Assembly: GCA_022605955.1 (NCBI GenBank)
Contig: JAKCOZ010000008.1
Coordinates: forward strand, 22,259,083-22,323,082
DNA from: Rallus limicola
Lineage: Eukaryota > Chordata > Aves > Gruiformes > Rallidae
Direction: 5' to 3'
Length of the DNA stretch: 64,000 nucleotides
Made by a program: the position numbers and the translations under genes. Every line of letters begins with the position of its first letter. Positions within the stretch are counted from its first letter, which is position 1. The notes beneath the pieces are model-generated. The model was not told where the DNA came from and ran no database searches. It saw only the letters and a list, made by a program, of their open reading frames with translations. Positions 36,006 to 49,992 of this stretch are shown in pieces.

Positions 36006-38954
36006 TGCAAACATGTTCTAGAATGCAAATGTGTTTTCACATGAAAAATAATTGACTTGTCTTTAATCTTTGCCTAAAAAAATAATTTGACGGCTTTTTA
36101 AATTCATTCAGTTTGCTCAGAATCTTCACTAGACATCAGTAAGAAAGAATCAGGGTATGGATGAGAGCCACAAGCTTCAGGAGTCAGGTATCCCTCTTTA
36201 GCTTAAGTCAAGCCTTAAAAGGATAAACTTTGTCAGACCAGTTAGAAGTCAGTCAGGCATATTCCTGAACTCCTTTTTTTCTTTCCCTGGAATTGTCTCC
36301 AAAACCAGTACCTTATAAGTGCTATTTTGATACTTGTTGATACCTACCTCCATTAACTCTGCACTCAGGGAGGTCAGTATTGTTACCTGTTTCCAGTTTC
36401 AGCTTATGACACTTTAAAAATAACATCAAGTAATTACTTGGATATTTCTCCAGTTCCTTAGAACTTACAAGTACATGTCCTAGAACAATGATTTACAGAA
36501 TGCAGCTCATACACATTTTTTGTGTGTGTATGTGAGGGATTTTAATCTACTCAGTTGAAGTGGTGGTAATTAACTCAGGCAGTAAATTGGGGTCTTCCAA
36601 AACTGCCTTTTGAGCATCACTGATCAACAAAGCACCAAGAGAAGCGCTGCTTTCCATATTACTGCACCAGTTTTCAGACTGGGTAGGCTACAGCCGCCTG
36701 ACTTAAAAACATTGGTTTTTTTTTTCTCCATGCTGCAGACTTCAAGGGGCTGATGAAAGTGTGTGGGCTGGTTTGGATGTGAGCCATGCTTTTTCCACAC
36801 ATCATTGTGTCTCCTGCACTAATGACTCACACCTGCACATGCCACTGATTTCTAGGCAAAGTTATTTATAAACTGGAACTGCAGGGCCAAATCCTGGTGG
36901 CATACCTATACAGATCATGATTTACCCAAAGCACATGTCTGTGAAGCACAGACAATTCAGGGATGCTTTTCACCTGGTTGTGAGATAAACACACTCATAG
37001 GCCTCTGAGGTTCCCTGGACACAGAAAAACATCTTATTTTCTCTCACAGCAGGTACAGAAATTATTTGCCATACAGGTTGTTTGTACCTGGAGACTAGCA
37101 TGCTGCAGGCCACTGCAGACAAAAGAAGGTATTTTATTCAAGGAAAAATACTGTTGCTCCAAGCCTATCATTAGAGTTTTGCCTGAAGTGTCTCACTCAC
37201 TGGGGTCCAGAGAGGAATTCAAACCTTCACATTACAGACTCTTCTGCAGTGCTTAGAGGTTTTTTTGCTAGTTAAGATTGCAGAAGCATCAGCATTTGGT
37301 AGCAATTACATATCATCTTCTCCTTCCTCTGCAACTGGCCATGAAGTGTTTTTACTACAGCTTCAGATGAGGCCATTTGTCTTCCATCCTTCCTTTGGAG
37401 TAATTTGGCGAAGGGCACAGAAAAAAACAGTTCAGAACAACTGCCTAAATGACCTCTCTCTGAGAGCAGCATTATGAACCATACAATGAGTTACATCTTC
37501 AGAGATACAAACCAGTGATCTGCTGCAGTGTAAATTTTCGAAGATGTAATCTTACTCCTAGTAAGCACACAGCATCCTGCCTCTTAATGCTAAAAATCAG
37601 AGTTTTGAATCTTGGATTAAAGTGACTGCGTATGTAAACAAACCTCTGTCTAAATGGAAAATACCCCAAGCCTTTAAATAGAAAATCAGGTATACAAGCA
37701 AGCCTGTAACAGTTTATATAGACATGCATTTTGCTTCCAGCACAAGGTTCTTTCAAACACATACTTATGTATACTTCATCATGTGCCTCAGAAAAACATA
37801 AAGGTATTAATATTAACGTGGCTGTTGAGCAGCAGACTGGAGGGCATTTGATTTCAGGTAGCCAAGTTGTGTTCAGAAATCAATATGCTACTGTCTTCTT
37901 TGGTGCAAACTTACTGCTGTTCATGGCTTCTGCCTACATTATTAACAGTTCAATCTAGGGCCAATTTGTTTTAAACATTTACAGAGCACCCAGAAAAACA
38001 TGGCTTCAATTCCAGTTCCAACCTGTAAGTAGCATCATAGCTCATTCAGACTTATAGCTTGATTCTACAGTACTAAGGAGTAAAATACTTTACAATCTGA
38101 GTAAGGATTCCTGGTCTTTAAGCTGCAGAAATAACACAACAGTCTGTGCTATCACCATAAGATTTTTTTAAGATGCAGGAAAAGAACAATTCTTTATTTG
38201 ATTACAATTTGAATAGGCTTGCTCTTTTTTTGACTCCATAATTGTGGACTGTAGAAGTTGCCATTAAACAAGCAATGAATACCAGCCAAGGCAAGGTTGA
38301 ATGATCAGGGAAGTGCTCCGGGTTACACACCCATGCTTCTTACAGTTCAGAACAACTAAAACAGAGATGCAAAGTGAAATTCAAATTCAGCTTGCTGCAA
38401 TTCTGCCTACATATGCTCTTTTCCCACAAGTTTAAAAATTTACCCAATGGCCACTAATTTTATCCTGACTTTATCAGCTTAAGAATCCATCTTAGCTTAG
38501 ATTATTTTCATAGGCATTCAGTTTTGTTGCAATCCTTACATTCATTTTTCCATCTTTTCTGTCTTCTTTTTGTAATATCTGTTTATTCTCTTCTTAAAAT
38601 TCTTATTTCCAACTCCATCTCCACTTGCAGAACAACGAATTTTAATTTTCTTCTCAAAGAAATGTCTATCTTACTCCATTTTAATTTAATTTGGGGAATT
38701 TTAAATTAAAAATATATTACTACCTCCATGAAGAAAGCCTTTTCTTTATTCACAGAACTGGAACTGAAGAAAAAATGGATGAATTCTGCATGCTAGCCTG
38801 CTAGTTGTCCTGAAGTATTATATAGGTAGGTAAACAGAATTTATTCTTGGTATTTTTTTCATGACAATTTTTTTACCGGTACCTGTGTGACAATGGATTC
38901 TATGACATTCTGAGAAACTGAACTCAAAGCATAAACTGATTTCACTGAAAAAGA

Positions 38955-38969
38955 CCAATAGATGGTGCC
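38955..38969 (+). promoter_or_regulatory. Weak CTCF-like motif
   Basis: CCAATAGATGGTGCC fits the CTCF core CCASYAGRKGGCRSY at 13 of 15 positions. It misses at the fourth and twelfth, the latter being a core C. It is isolated in the intron. Confidence 0.2.
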
Positions 38970-40405
38970 AGTACGATCAAATCCAAAGTACCAAACAGCT
39001 CTATATCCTTAAACAAATTGCCTAAGTCATTTAAATAGAGTTTGCTGCTCCTTTTTCTGTGCAAAGAGATTCTTGATTCTGAAAACATTTAATTTTTAAT
39101 TAACAATTGTAAATCTGATTTCAGATGCTGAGAAAAAAGCCCACTGGAAAAAAATAAACCCAAACCAACAAAACCCCATCCTTTGGTGTTGAGGAACCTT
39201 TCCTCTATGTTGTTCTTGTCTGTGTAATTTTACAAGGGCTTGCCCTTTCTAGTGGCTTCCACTAAATCAATTTTAAGAGCATCTGAATAGGAGAGAAATT
39301 TCTCAACCCTCACTTATGGTAATGTTGTGTTTCAGAAAAATATGCTGGTCAGACCAAGAATGAGAAGATTTTGTAGCTTCTCAAGGAAGACAAAGTAAAA
39401 GTGCATCATTTAATGAACACCTCTTTACCAGAAAATCATCAATAGAGTAGGAAAGAATTCCTAGCTGCTATGTTTAAACATGTGCTTGTGCTGTTTCAGA
39501 TATGGGTGAGATGTTGTCACTGTAATTTTACAATGATTATATGAAAGACAGAAAAATAAAATATAAAGATTGGCAACAGTATAAAATAAAATATTACACT
39601 ATGCACAAACAGAAATTTAAATCAAGAAACCCACAGAAGCACTGGATCTTCCTAAAGCCTTTAGCATCCATGCTTAAACAGCAGAAAGCATTGTATAAAC
39701 TGTGGTCAAAATATTTGTTACACTGGCTTTAGAGTTATTGCTAGGAAACACCTAAACAAAACCAATAACTTTGGTGTTAGGTAGTCCAAATTACTCAAGC
39801 TTACTCCTTCCATAAGTGAGCAATATACGTAGCACTACACATTATGGTTAGGGTTATTTTATAAAGACCAACCTAACTTTAGAGGGTATTTCACAGATTG
39901 ATATAGAACATAATTTTATCACAGTAAGTCAGGTACCCATACGTGCATCATGCATATAAAATAGAAATATGAGAGATGAAAGAAACAGATACAGAAAAAG
40001 AATAAGTGTTTTTCACATTTTCCAATTTATTATCAAGCTCAGGACAAACTTGACTCCTTGGTTTCCCAAGGTCAGACCTAATTATTGTCAGAAGCAAGGT
40101 CTCATTGCAACCAGAGAGAAGAAAAAATGCTTGCTAAGAAAAATTATTTCTTAATTAAAGGGATTATGCTGTCTCCTGTGTTCTGGCTCTCTGAAATGTA
40201 GTTATGTATTGCTGTGCCACCACTTTATTTTGTGAAATTGTAAAAGACTTCAAAACCAAAACAAACTCAAAAACATCAGGTACTAATTTTTCCAAATGTT
40301 GTTATTCTCAGCTTCCTAGAATCAAAGAATTCATTAATCAAACCACTGCTCTCAAAGATACTACTTCTGATTTGATACACATTTCATTTCAGTGTCTGGT
40401 TGTTC

Positions 40406-40423
40406 ATATATATATATATATAT
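40406..40423. repeat. (AT)9 microsatellite
   Basis: A perfect 18-base AT dinucleotide run in the long intron. Confidence 0.85.
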
Positions 40424-43400
40424 TATCACAGAAGATGAAATGCTGACCTAGACCATAGTTGCACTAATGCATATTTTTTTACTAAGGGCAAATTTATGCT
40501 TCATAAAGCTTCTGTCCCAGATCCACAAAAAGTCAATATTATTATAGGTCATTTCCTTTAACTGAATTCGACAGTTCATTTTTCCTCGTGGCAGGCTGCA
40601 CTTATGCTGTTCTAAGTGTGACCATGTCAGAATATCATCAGCATATAATTATTTTCTCATTGGAGGAGAAGATGAGTTCTAGTAGACAGGACACAAAGTA
40701 GTAAAAAGAATTGGGGTTTCTTTCTTAGCTGTACCTCTGACTTGGAGTGCTACTGCAAGCCACTGCTTCTACACAAACATCACTGGAAGATTTCAAAGTA
40801 CAATGAAAATATCGTAAGGGTGCAGAGGACATAACATTTTCCTTTCCCAATCTTCACTGAAAGCCAGATTTTCCTCTGTTCTGATACAGATATGAAAGTT
40901 TAAGTTCTTCAGAAATGAAGTTATATGTAAGAACAATGCATTTTTTTCCCCAAGCAGCTTTCCCTTTTCTTCTATGATTGTTCTGTTCCCAGAAACAGAC
41001 AAGGCGCAGGACAAGCCTTGATTGTTTTCTATGTTAGTTACCACTGTGTCCCACTGCCTCCAGCTTCACAAGTGCAAGACTTTCTCCTCATCCTGAAGCT
41101 GAGAAGGACCATTAACATTTCCCTTCCCTGGGACTCTGAGAGGCAGTGACACTGCTTTTAGGTCTTCTTTGAAGGAGCTGTTTCCATACATACTATGTTC
41201 AGATGATAACAGTTGGTAAATGAAGTGCCATAAAGTCAAAGCAAACAAAATACATGGGCTCCCATGCCAAGACTTTGTCCAGTATGTGGACAAGTATATC
41301 GAAAACAGACTTTCACAGTCATCGTGCAAGCACATGATTTATGAGATGACAAATATTACACTTCCTATTATAACTAAACAGGCTTGACTTATAATCAACA
41401 GCTACACTAGAGCTAAGAGACTATCTGCAATAAATATACAAATAAATACCCATGCAGCTTCATTTTGAATATAAAAATCAATTTCCTGCTGATGTGCTCA
41501 GCACCCATTTACATTCTTGGAAAAAAAAACAACCTGCAAGCTGCACTTGAATGTATAAGTAGCTCTTATTTATGAAAAATTCTTTCCCTTCCCACACACT
41601 GTATGAAGGCAGACAATGGGAATGGCATTATGATAACAATACCAGTGGCAAACCGATATTTTGTGTTTATTTTGTGTGTTCTCATAAGTGCAAGAGAAAT
41701 GCAAAAGGGCAGCAACCAGTCATCTTATGCCTTTTTTGATTTTTGAAAGCAAAAGTCAGGTCTTAAGTGGCTACCACAAACACTTCTGCAATTTCTAGAA
41801 ATATGTGGGGAAACTCTTCAAACACACGAATCAGGGAGGACTTGTTTCATTGAGGATAAGAAAGTTAAACACAGGTAACAGATACAGATTCAATGTTTAT
41901 ATTTTGACAGAGGCACTGTATTTTACACACTGATGCCCTCCATCTTTAGGCTTTTTAGCCCAATTGTGATTGCAAGTTGATTTTAATAAAAGGAGAGCTA
42001 GATTAGGGAAGTAAGTATTGCTTTGAAGCAAGGTTAGTTTATATAAGGAGTATATTAAGACTCGTCACACTGAACCAAGCAGAAAACAAGCAGGAAAAGA
42101 TTTTTAAGTGCTAACGCTCTTTGAATTAGCCTTCAGACAAAAACTTCCTTGCTGTCTTACTCAGGGCTCGGCTGCTTCTCAGTAGTATGTGCTAACAAAC
42201 CTCAGTTATTTCTGCTTACACAGGCATGCACCAAGTATGCGCCTCTGGTTTTGGCTGTGACAAGTGCACATCAGTTTGGGGACATCTCTTGACTTGAGCC
42301 TTGTGTTCCATAATGAAGCCTAATTGCTTCACATGGCTATCAAAAAATGAAGAGCCCAGTGGTTAAAGCTACCAACTTTAAGAAGGTTCAGCCCAACACT
42401 TGACAATACCAATATGCACATTTATAATGCACTTATTATTCCATTAAGGAATGAGAGGAAAAGCACTCTCCTTGTTTTAGATATGAAAGGACGACTGTTG
42501 CGATTGTCTCCCTAGGTTTTATGGTGTGAGTCATCTTGCATAAAAAGTCCCTTGATTTCAGCTATACTGCAGAACGCTACATTCATTTACTTCCAGCTGC
42601 GTGGAAGTCTACAATCTGAGTGTCTGAGAGCTCTTTGGATGTGAGCTGCTGCCCATTCATACAGTTGCTAATACAACTGGCTAATGGTTTTGAATCCAAT
42701 TATTTGCGTTATCCTGTATAATACAAAATACAATCGGGGTCCTAATTCAATAGCGTTAAAACACACACAGAGAATTAAAACCTCATGTGGAAAACTAATA
42801 ACGTTTCTCACAGAGTAACGTAGTGCTCCCTGCAAATTAAAAGATGGATTTTTAGTTCAAGTGGACAAATTCTGACCTTTATTTCCCCAGTTCCAACTCA
42901 GATCACTGACACCTCCTCTGCTCCCTGAGACATAGAAGATCATCCATATAGGTGGAAAGCAGACATGCACAGCTGAGAATTGCATACATAAGCAGTAGCA
43001 CAGAGTGTAAGGTGGCATTTGGAGCTCTTACAGACTGCAGAGACAGCCCAGAGAAGCTACAGTAAATTATGACTTGCTGAGTTTGACTGTTTCTAATATC
43101 TACTAAACATTGCAGTGACTGCCAGAGTACCAAATAATTTTTAAAATTTAAGAACTCCTTGTTCCTCTACCTCCAGGCTGAGCTGCTCTTATAATGCTTC
43201 TGCCAGGTACAACAGATTCTCAGCTAAGGCAGGCAGCTTTGAATCACAAGTCAGTGGAAGTTACAAGCAAATAGGCCATTTATAATCAAGGCTTACAAAC
43301 ACCTATAAAAACTTGTCCTCCACAATCCTGGTATGTTGTATAACTCTCAGTTGCATGATAATTTTAATATTAGTTATTTGTTATGGCTTTAGTAACAACT

Positions 43401-43521
43401 CAATATATTGAGTTCTACCTATTCCCTTCACTAATTTAAAAAATGCAAAAATATCTTTCCAAAACTAACACAGTAAGGAAAACAAATTACAATGGAAGAT
43501 GAAAGTGAAAGCTTCATTATA

Positions 43522-43850
43522 GGAGCCTTCTAGTACCTAAAGGGCACTGGCAGGAAAGCTGGAGAGGGACTGCGTACAAGGGCAGGGAGTGACAGGACAA
43601 GGGGCAATGACTTTAAGCTGAGAGAGATTTAGTTTAGATATTGGGAAGAAATTCTGTTTTGTGAGGGTGGTGAGGCCCTGGCACAGGCTGCCCAGAGAAA
43701 CTGTGGCTGCCCCCTCCCTGGCAGTCTTCAAGGCCAGGTTGGATGGGGCTTTGGGCAACCGGGCTAGTGGAAGTTGTCCCTGCCCATGGCAGGGGGTTGG
43801 AAGCAGATGATGTTGAAGGCTCCTTCCAACTCAGACCAATATGTAATTCT
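43522..43850 (+). mobile_element. CR1 LINE 3' end fragment
   Basis: About 330 bp in plus orientation, equal to the last part of CR1. It starts at GAGCCTTCTAGTACCTAAAGG and passes through GGGAGTGACAGGACAAGGGGC, GGCACAGGCTGCCCAGAGAA and GGATGGGGCTTTGGGCAACC. It ends in a TATGTAATTCTT terminus. Only the C-terminal ORF2 codons and the 3' end are present. The retained wording is close to the common avian consensus. Confidence 0.92.
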
Positions 43851-46019
43851 TAAAATAACATATATGTATAATACTGGCTTCCTATTATCATCAGTAGGAT
43901 TTGTATCACTATGCCTGTGCCGAACTGAATAATGTTTTGTTCCTACACTTTAATAATACTGCTAACAGGCCATAATTCATCAATAATGCCTTTTTTACTT
44001 TTACAAATTAATAGAATTGTACTTATTTGGAGTCAAGGAAAATTTCCTGCCCCAAAAGAATCCATATGCCTCCAAAAAAGGAAGGAAAAACTTTCTTAGC
44101 TTGAATCTATGTCTGTGCTCTGGAGTACATAGTGGCTACGATGAATAACTATACAGTATTTCAAAAAGAGTACAAGAAAGAAAGGTACATTAAAGTACAC
44201 TGATGCAAAAAAATATGAACTGGAACAAAACAGAATTTATGGAATGTGCTGTAGAAAAAACAAAGTATTCCAAAGAGCTGGCTTAAAGGGTGCTTCCTGA
44301 AAATGTTAACAATATTAGTACCCCAAAATCATCATCACTGTTTTTCTGGTTTTGGTGTTTTTTTGTTTGGTTTGGTGGGGGGGTCCTCTTTGATTTTTTT
44401 CAATATTAAACCATAATGCATAGAGAAAACAAAGTATGTTATTCCTAGAAAGGAATCTTGAGAATTGTATCTGGACTCTTCGTACTGTAATGACTGACAT
44501 GCAACTGCACTACTGCCAACAGAAGTATCTATCTATAACTCTGTCCTTGGAAAGACTAGGTTCAGCTTTTAGCCTAATGCTAGCATCCTGTGATTACCTG
44601 AGCCAGCCTAATCTGCAGCACCAATCTAGTTCTTATAAGTTTCCCACTTTTACAGTTATTCAACTGTGACTACTAATATGTGATTGTTATCATTCCCTTG
44701 ACTTTCCTTTTTGTGCCCTATTTTGAGCTGTAAATTTCATAAAGCAATAAAATTGCATTCCCTCAAAGTATCCAAAAGGTCTTTATAAGCCTACTAAAAG
44801 GTCATCAGGCATGTATTTACAACATCCCATCTGTCATTTTTGTAATACTTCCTACCATCTCTTTGAGGAAGCTGCCTCCTGCTCACTGCCTGTACAGCAC
44901 CTATTCTACTGGGCTCTTGGACCTATGAGTGGGGCTTCTAAGTTAAAAAAAGTAGTGTATGGATGCACAAGGTAAAGACATACTTTAAAAAAGCCTATTA
45001 TATATCTAAAAAAGTAGAGAATTCATCATCTCCATAACACCCTCATCAAAAATTCTTATAAGATATACTACTCCTGTTACTCTTTTGATTAGGTTATTGT
45101 TTTTATTTCACTCAGTCAAGGCATTATGTACAATTTCCTACCTAGAAATCACAACATATAATAGCATTTAGTTTAGGACTGTTCAAGAGCAGCTTATATA
45201 AAAGCTCATGCAAAAACATGCAGAATCTTTACTTACACATTTTATTTGGAACTTGCACATAGCAATCACTCAAGAAAGAGCTGTGCTGCCCAGAAATTAA
45301 GCCTTACCCTGCCATGCCTGACTCCAATCTGTGTGCTGCCACAGTTAATCCATCACCAATGCTTAAAACCATGTTTTTATAGTACTGGTGAATTTTTATC
45401 TAGTGTATATTTTACCTGGAGCACTTTCTGGCATTCAGAAGCTGGCTAAGAATCCCACGTGGACATAGTGATTACACCTAAGCAGAGAGCTAACTGCAGG
45501 ACTTCCTTGCAGCAGTTCTCTAGGAGAAGACATGGTGGCTAATAACAATCACTCAGAGAGCTAAGAAACAACACAAGCTTGGAACTCTACCCAAGAAATA
45601 AATGGTATTATTTCCATTTCTACTTGAAAAACAAGTACAATACCAGTAGTATTTAAATTTTTTAAACAAAAAAGATCAGAGGGTCTTAAAAACACATTAG
45701 CTTCCATAGTGGAACTATTACCTTTTATTTTGCTCTTTTAAGCAGAAATGATATCCCAGAACATTTAGACAACCCAGTTAGGTAGACTGATTTAAGGCTC
45801 AGTTTTAAGGATTACCTCTTTTTGACTAATCTCCCTCCCTCTCATATAATTTTTCCCAGCCCCAAAATTTAATCCAGGGCAGGAGATTTTTTCATCTTTA
45901 CAACACAAAAATACAAATTTGGGGCTCTAGAAAAGGTATTAGTGTTCTGGTAATCAAAGCTGCCAGCTACATACAAAAAGCAAGAATGAAGAGGTGACTG
46001 TTGTGTAAAGGGTACAAAT
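43851..46019 (-). other. PDE11A intron; no gene seen
   Basis: About 2.2 kb of AT-rich sequence. It includes a T- and G-rich simple stretch at 44339-44400. Open frames at 44436-44669 and 45246-45449 show no known domain. Confidence 0.75.
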
Positions 46020-46603
46020 CTGATGTGTGGCTGAGGTGGGGTAAAGTATCCTATTGAGCCACAAGGTTCAGAAAGTACCCCCCTTGCTTCCTAAACTCCT
46101 CAGAGATGATCCTAGGTGTGGATAGGTAGAGTCTCAGTCTCAGACTCGGTCAATGGTTTATGTCTGAAGGATTATATATAGCCACATATCGGAGTCAATG
46201 TTTACCTGTCAGACCTCCCTAAAGAACTTTTAGTGAGACAGTTTCACAAAGTTGAAACCAAAAGTTTAATAAAGCAGCAGATATAAAGAGTTTAGAATTG
46301 CTGTTGATAAATTCACTAACAGTAACAGCATTAATATATGTTCACCATGCCAGAAAAATGCTATCCTGGGTATTCTTCATAAAGAGGTGAAGTTGTAATG
46401 CTTAACAAGAAGGCATCCCTGTCTTGAGTGTAGGAGAAGGAGCACAGCCCATAAACTGACTCTTCTGGGTTTTCAATCTTTTCTCTCCCCTCCTCAGGGT
46501 AACTTCCTCAATACCCTTTATACTCCAACCCTAGCTGTCCCCTCCCTGAGGTGACACTTAACACGATTTGGGTGGCGAGTCCGGTGCTGCAGTCACATAC
46601 ATT
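46020..46603 (-). mobile_element. Possible degraded solo LTR
   Basis: On the minus strand this block has an LTR-like layout. It opens TGTATGTGACTGCAGC, has a TATA-like GTATAAAGG (TATAAA at 46517-46522), and an ATTAAA polyadenylation-type signal about 250 bp downstream (46265-46270). A U5-like stretch with CTTTGTGAAACTGTCTCACT follows. It is somewhat richer in CpG than its flanks. I cannot name a family, find no target-site duplication and cannot fix the 3' edge. Confidence 0.3.
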
Positions 46604-48268
46604 TAGCATGTAATTCTAGCTTTCACAGATAATTAAACAAAAGGACTCACTTAGGGCACTGTGGCCTGAAAGATTCTGCATACAAACTCTTTAATCTGTT
46701 TGTTCTGCAGTCTTTAGCCAAAACAGAGTCACCTTGCCACATTAAGACTCCCCATGCTTCTCATGCCAACCTTGCAGATCTACAATATTTGCAAAAGAGA
46801 CAAGTGGACAGCACTGTTTCTAACCTTTTAGGTACAATTCTCACAGCGACTTCCCACAGAATTACCAAAGCTTGTATGAAACCTTGTTACCACTTGTCTG
46901 AAGCCTGTCATCACACAATTAGCACCACTGTAGAGAACTAAGGCTGACAGATGAGAAGTCAAAAACCAGAGTGTATATTAGAAGTAAACTTGTTAAAACG
47001 CAAGTTCAAAGAACAAACTACCCGAAAATATGCACTTAGCACCCTAATGCTTTCTGAAAGAAACTAAAACATGACAAGAAAAATTAGGATACATTTGTAT
47101 TGTAACCTAATTTTCAAGAAGGCTTAACAATTTTAGTTATCAATTTTGCCTTTAAAAGGGGTGTGTGAAAAAACATTAGCTTACAAAAATTCCTGAGGCT
47201 TTGCCTTTTTTTTTTTTCCCCAGCAATTAAAGTTACCCTATATACAAAGGTCAATTTATATCAGGATTGATCTGTTGGTTTTATTTCCCCTTGCCCTTCT
47301 TTTTTCCCTGCATTACATACCATACCTCCTTGCACCCCTTCTACTGACAAAGTGTTCCACTTTGCCTTGGCAAGGACTATTCACCATTTCCATACTTCCC
47401 ACATAGTCTTGATTTTCCTCTCTATTTTTAAATTTGTTATTAAATATTGTGCCTACAGTTGCTGGAGGGTTTTTTTAGTGCTGTATCTTTCATTTGCATT
47501 ACTTCCTTCAGGTTCCTATATGAAAAGGATGAGTAAGGCAGCAAGTGAGGAGAAAATCAATACAAATGCAGAAAGGTACGTTGGAAATGAAATAATATTG
47601 CATGAATGAAAATTAACAGGAGAGCAAAACAAAACAAAATTATAAACAATACTAAAAGGAAATTGTAAGAGGCTTAATGAATCAGAAAGACTTGAAAAGA
47701 ATGGACCTCCTGCATTGCACATCATATGGATCAAGTAAGCTTAGTTGTTCCTGTATGCAGATAACTTAGTGAGGACATAGGATATTCTACAGCCTTGTAT
47801 TCATTTCTAGTACTATCTGAAAGTGGAGATGTATGATGCTGTATGACAAACTGTGCTAGACCGCAATAACTTCCAGCAGCAGCTTTCATTCATCTGAAAT
47901 CTAGTAGTCCTTCAAACATGCAGATATTCTTACAACAGCAAAAGATTTTATGGAATGACCTTTTCTACCACCACCATCTTCAGTGTCTGGGGGAGAAATA
48001 ATAGATGCTGAGCTGTACCACACAGCAAATCTATCGAGACTCTTACCCCTTTCACCAATGCACCCACCTGCACAAAGCGTAGGGAGAAAACAGGCATTAC
48101 CAAAAGGATAGCAGCAGGGTAAGTAAAAGGGAACACAGGCTTCATTTACAGCACTGGGGTATACTGCCTGTTGCAAACAGGATGATATAACTGCTGAAGT
48201 AGAAGGAAAATGAGAGTTGTAGAATCTGCCGTAAGCTAGAAAGAAGAATAACAATGTTCTGAAGACAA

Positions 48269-48290
48269 TTTTTTAAAAAAAAATTTTTTT
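48269..48290. repeat. A/T palindromic block
   Basis: Six T, nine A and seven T in a row form a self-complementary tract that could extrude as a hairpin. It is simple sequence in intron. Confidence 0.7.
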
Positions 48291-48571
48291 AAACCACATG
48301 GACTGTATTAGACTTCTTCACAGCACCTGTGACATGTATCCAGCCATGTGTATCCCAGCTCACAGCTGAATGGCAGTGCTTCCTTTCTGGGACTTTTGTG
48401 TGCAAGAGCTTGACAAAGAAAAAAATTTGAAAAATAGTTTGAGAAAAATATATTTTGAGTAGCTTAAAAGAAAAAAGCAAAATTCAAAGGAGTTTCTGCC
48501 AGAGGGAAAAAATAAATCAGCATGGACACATTCACTTCAAACATCCAAAATGTAACGAAGATATAAATAAT

Positions 48572-48586
48572 AAAAAAAAAAAAAAA
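48572..48586. repeat. A15 homopolymer
   Basis: Fifteen consecutive A residues. No retroposed body is recognised upstream of it. Confidence 0.85.
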
Positions 48587-49297
48587 TCTTGTTGGATAGT
48601 TCAGCTATCTTCAGCATCTAACAAAAGAAAAGGTTGTTAATTTTTTAATGATTAATGATGCTACCAGACCAAAGCAGCAATGTGCAGCACATATTGGATA
48701 ACTGTGGACAGGCAGGGAAGTAGCTACTCAAGACAAGGCATTTCTTGGATTAAGTAACCAGAAGAACTATTTTTGAGTGAACATGCCTGAAGCCTTGCTT
48801 TAGCTGTCCAAGTCCATTTTTGGATCTGATCATCTCCTCATCTCCAGAACAACAATGACGAGTGTGAAGCAAGTAAAGTCTGAGGCTACACAACAGTCAC
48901 AGCAGAATAGCTAATATTATAAAGCAAACATGACTTATGGAAAGATCTGAATGCAGTTGTGAGCATGACTTATAGCGACTGTTTGAGTACTTCGGTCTAC
49001 ATTAGATGAAGTCTCAGTTATTGGCACGTGATAAGTACATCGGTATCAAAATCAGTCTTGTATGGTTTAAGTTTGTTGCAAACAAACTATGGAGCAAAAG
49101 AAAAAACACCTCGATTTTTTTTTTTCCCATGTAAGCACACGGTTTTAGAGAACTAATTCAGCATTGGAGGCAGAAAGGAGGGACCTCTGCAGGTGTTGTC
49201 AGAATCAGACGTGCAAGTGAAGTTAGGTTTGTTAAGATTTTTACATAATATGAAAGGTGATGAGAAACTCCAAACAAACCGCTGTAATGCCTTGCAT

Positions 49298-49313
49298 CCA
49301 CGTGGTGGCAGTG
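49298..49313 (+). promoter_or_regulatory. CTCF-like motif 1 (overlaps an E-box)
   Basis: CCACGTGGTGGCAGTG matches the CTCF core CCASYAGRKGGCRS except at positions five and six. The CACGTG within it is also a perfect E-box. It lies in a small CpG-richer patch of an otherwise AT-rich intron. Confidence 0.35.
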
Positions 49314-49679
49314 TGCACAGGCTGCCTCTGCTCACAGAGTGACTGCGAGACCGCGCGGTGCCAGCCCTCACGGAGAAAGAAGGGTGCGCTGATGGTTCGA
49401 CATGGAAAGCTGCAAACACCTGTAGCATTCCTTAGCCTAAAGTTGGACCGCGCTGATGTGGAGTACGTCTATCAGAAAACATGTCAGAAGCACGAAGATG
49501 GCTAACTAGATTGATATTTAATTAACACTTACAAAACATGCTGCCATCTTTCAGTGCTAAAAAGTACTAAAAATACCAGAAACATAAGCTAAAGGAGAGT
49601 GGCAGTTTATATTTGGGAGGCACCTCCCTAGTTCTAAGTGCTAATTTATATTATCATCACAACCGAGCAGGAACGAAAG

Positions 49680-49696
49680 CCACTAGAGGGGGCGAG
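49680..49696 (+). promoter_or_regulatory. CTCF-like motif 2 (weak)
   Basis: CCACTAGAGGGGGCGAG has both halves of a CTCF site (CCACTAG and GGGGGCG), but with two extra bases between them relative to the consensus. It is the weakest of the three. Confidence 0.2.
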
Positions 49697-49992
49697 ACCC
49701 TCTCCTGGTGGTACATGAGCGCTAGACTCCAAAGTAGGAGTGCAGGATACTTTCTCCATCACTTGTTGCTGTGTCCTCAGCCTGGGTCTGCCCCAGCTTC
49801 TCACTCTCCCAGCCCCGACCTTTCCTGCCTCCACGTCTCTCCCTGCTGCAAAAACCTGTCTTAGAGAGACAACAATTTCTGTGTTCCTGCGTGTGCTTCT
49901 GAAGCTTTACAACCGGCTTTTTGTGTGGCAGTAACTGCAAATGCAAATGAGAAGGTGCCAGTGTGCAGCTCTGGTTAACGAAGTAGTACCAA

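Larger units (their letters stand above)
36006..43521 (-). other. PDE11A intron; no gene seen
   Basis: About 7.5 kb of AT-rich sequence with chance open frames only. It contains an (AT)9 run at 40406-40423 and a weak CTCF-like motif at 38955-38969. The stretch around 42300-42830 is low in CpG, free of repeats and rich in homeodomain-like AATTA/TAAT words. It could be a conserved non-coding element, but I cannot show conservation. Confidence 0.75.

Noticed and set aside
47901..48254. Minus-strand open frame of 117 codons
   Set aside because: Another minus-strand frame overlaps it, it has no recognisable motif and no splice sites that would join PDE11A exons in phase.
49257..49505. CpG-richer open frame that looks exon-like (SLKLDRADVEYVYQKTC)
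   Set aside because: No flanking splice sites in a sensible phase and no known family. The composition is better explained by the CTCF-like regulatory patch.
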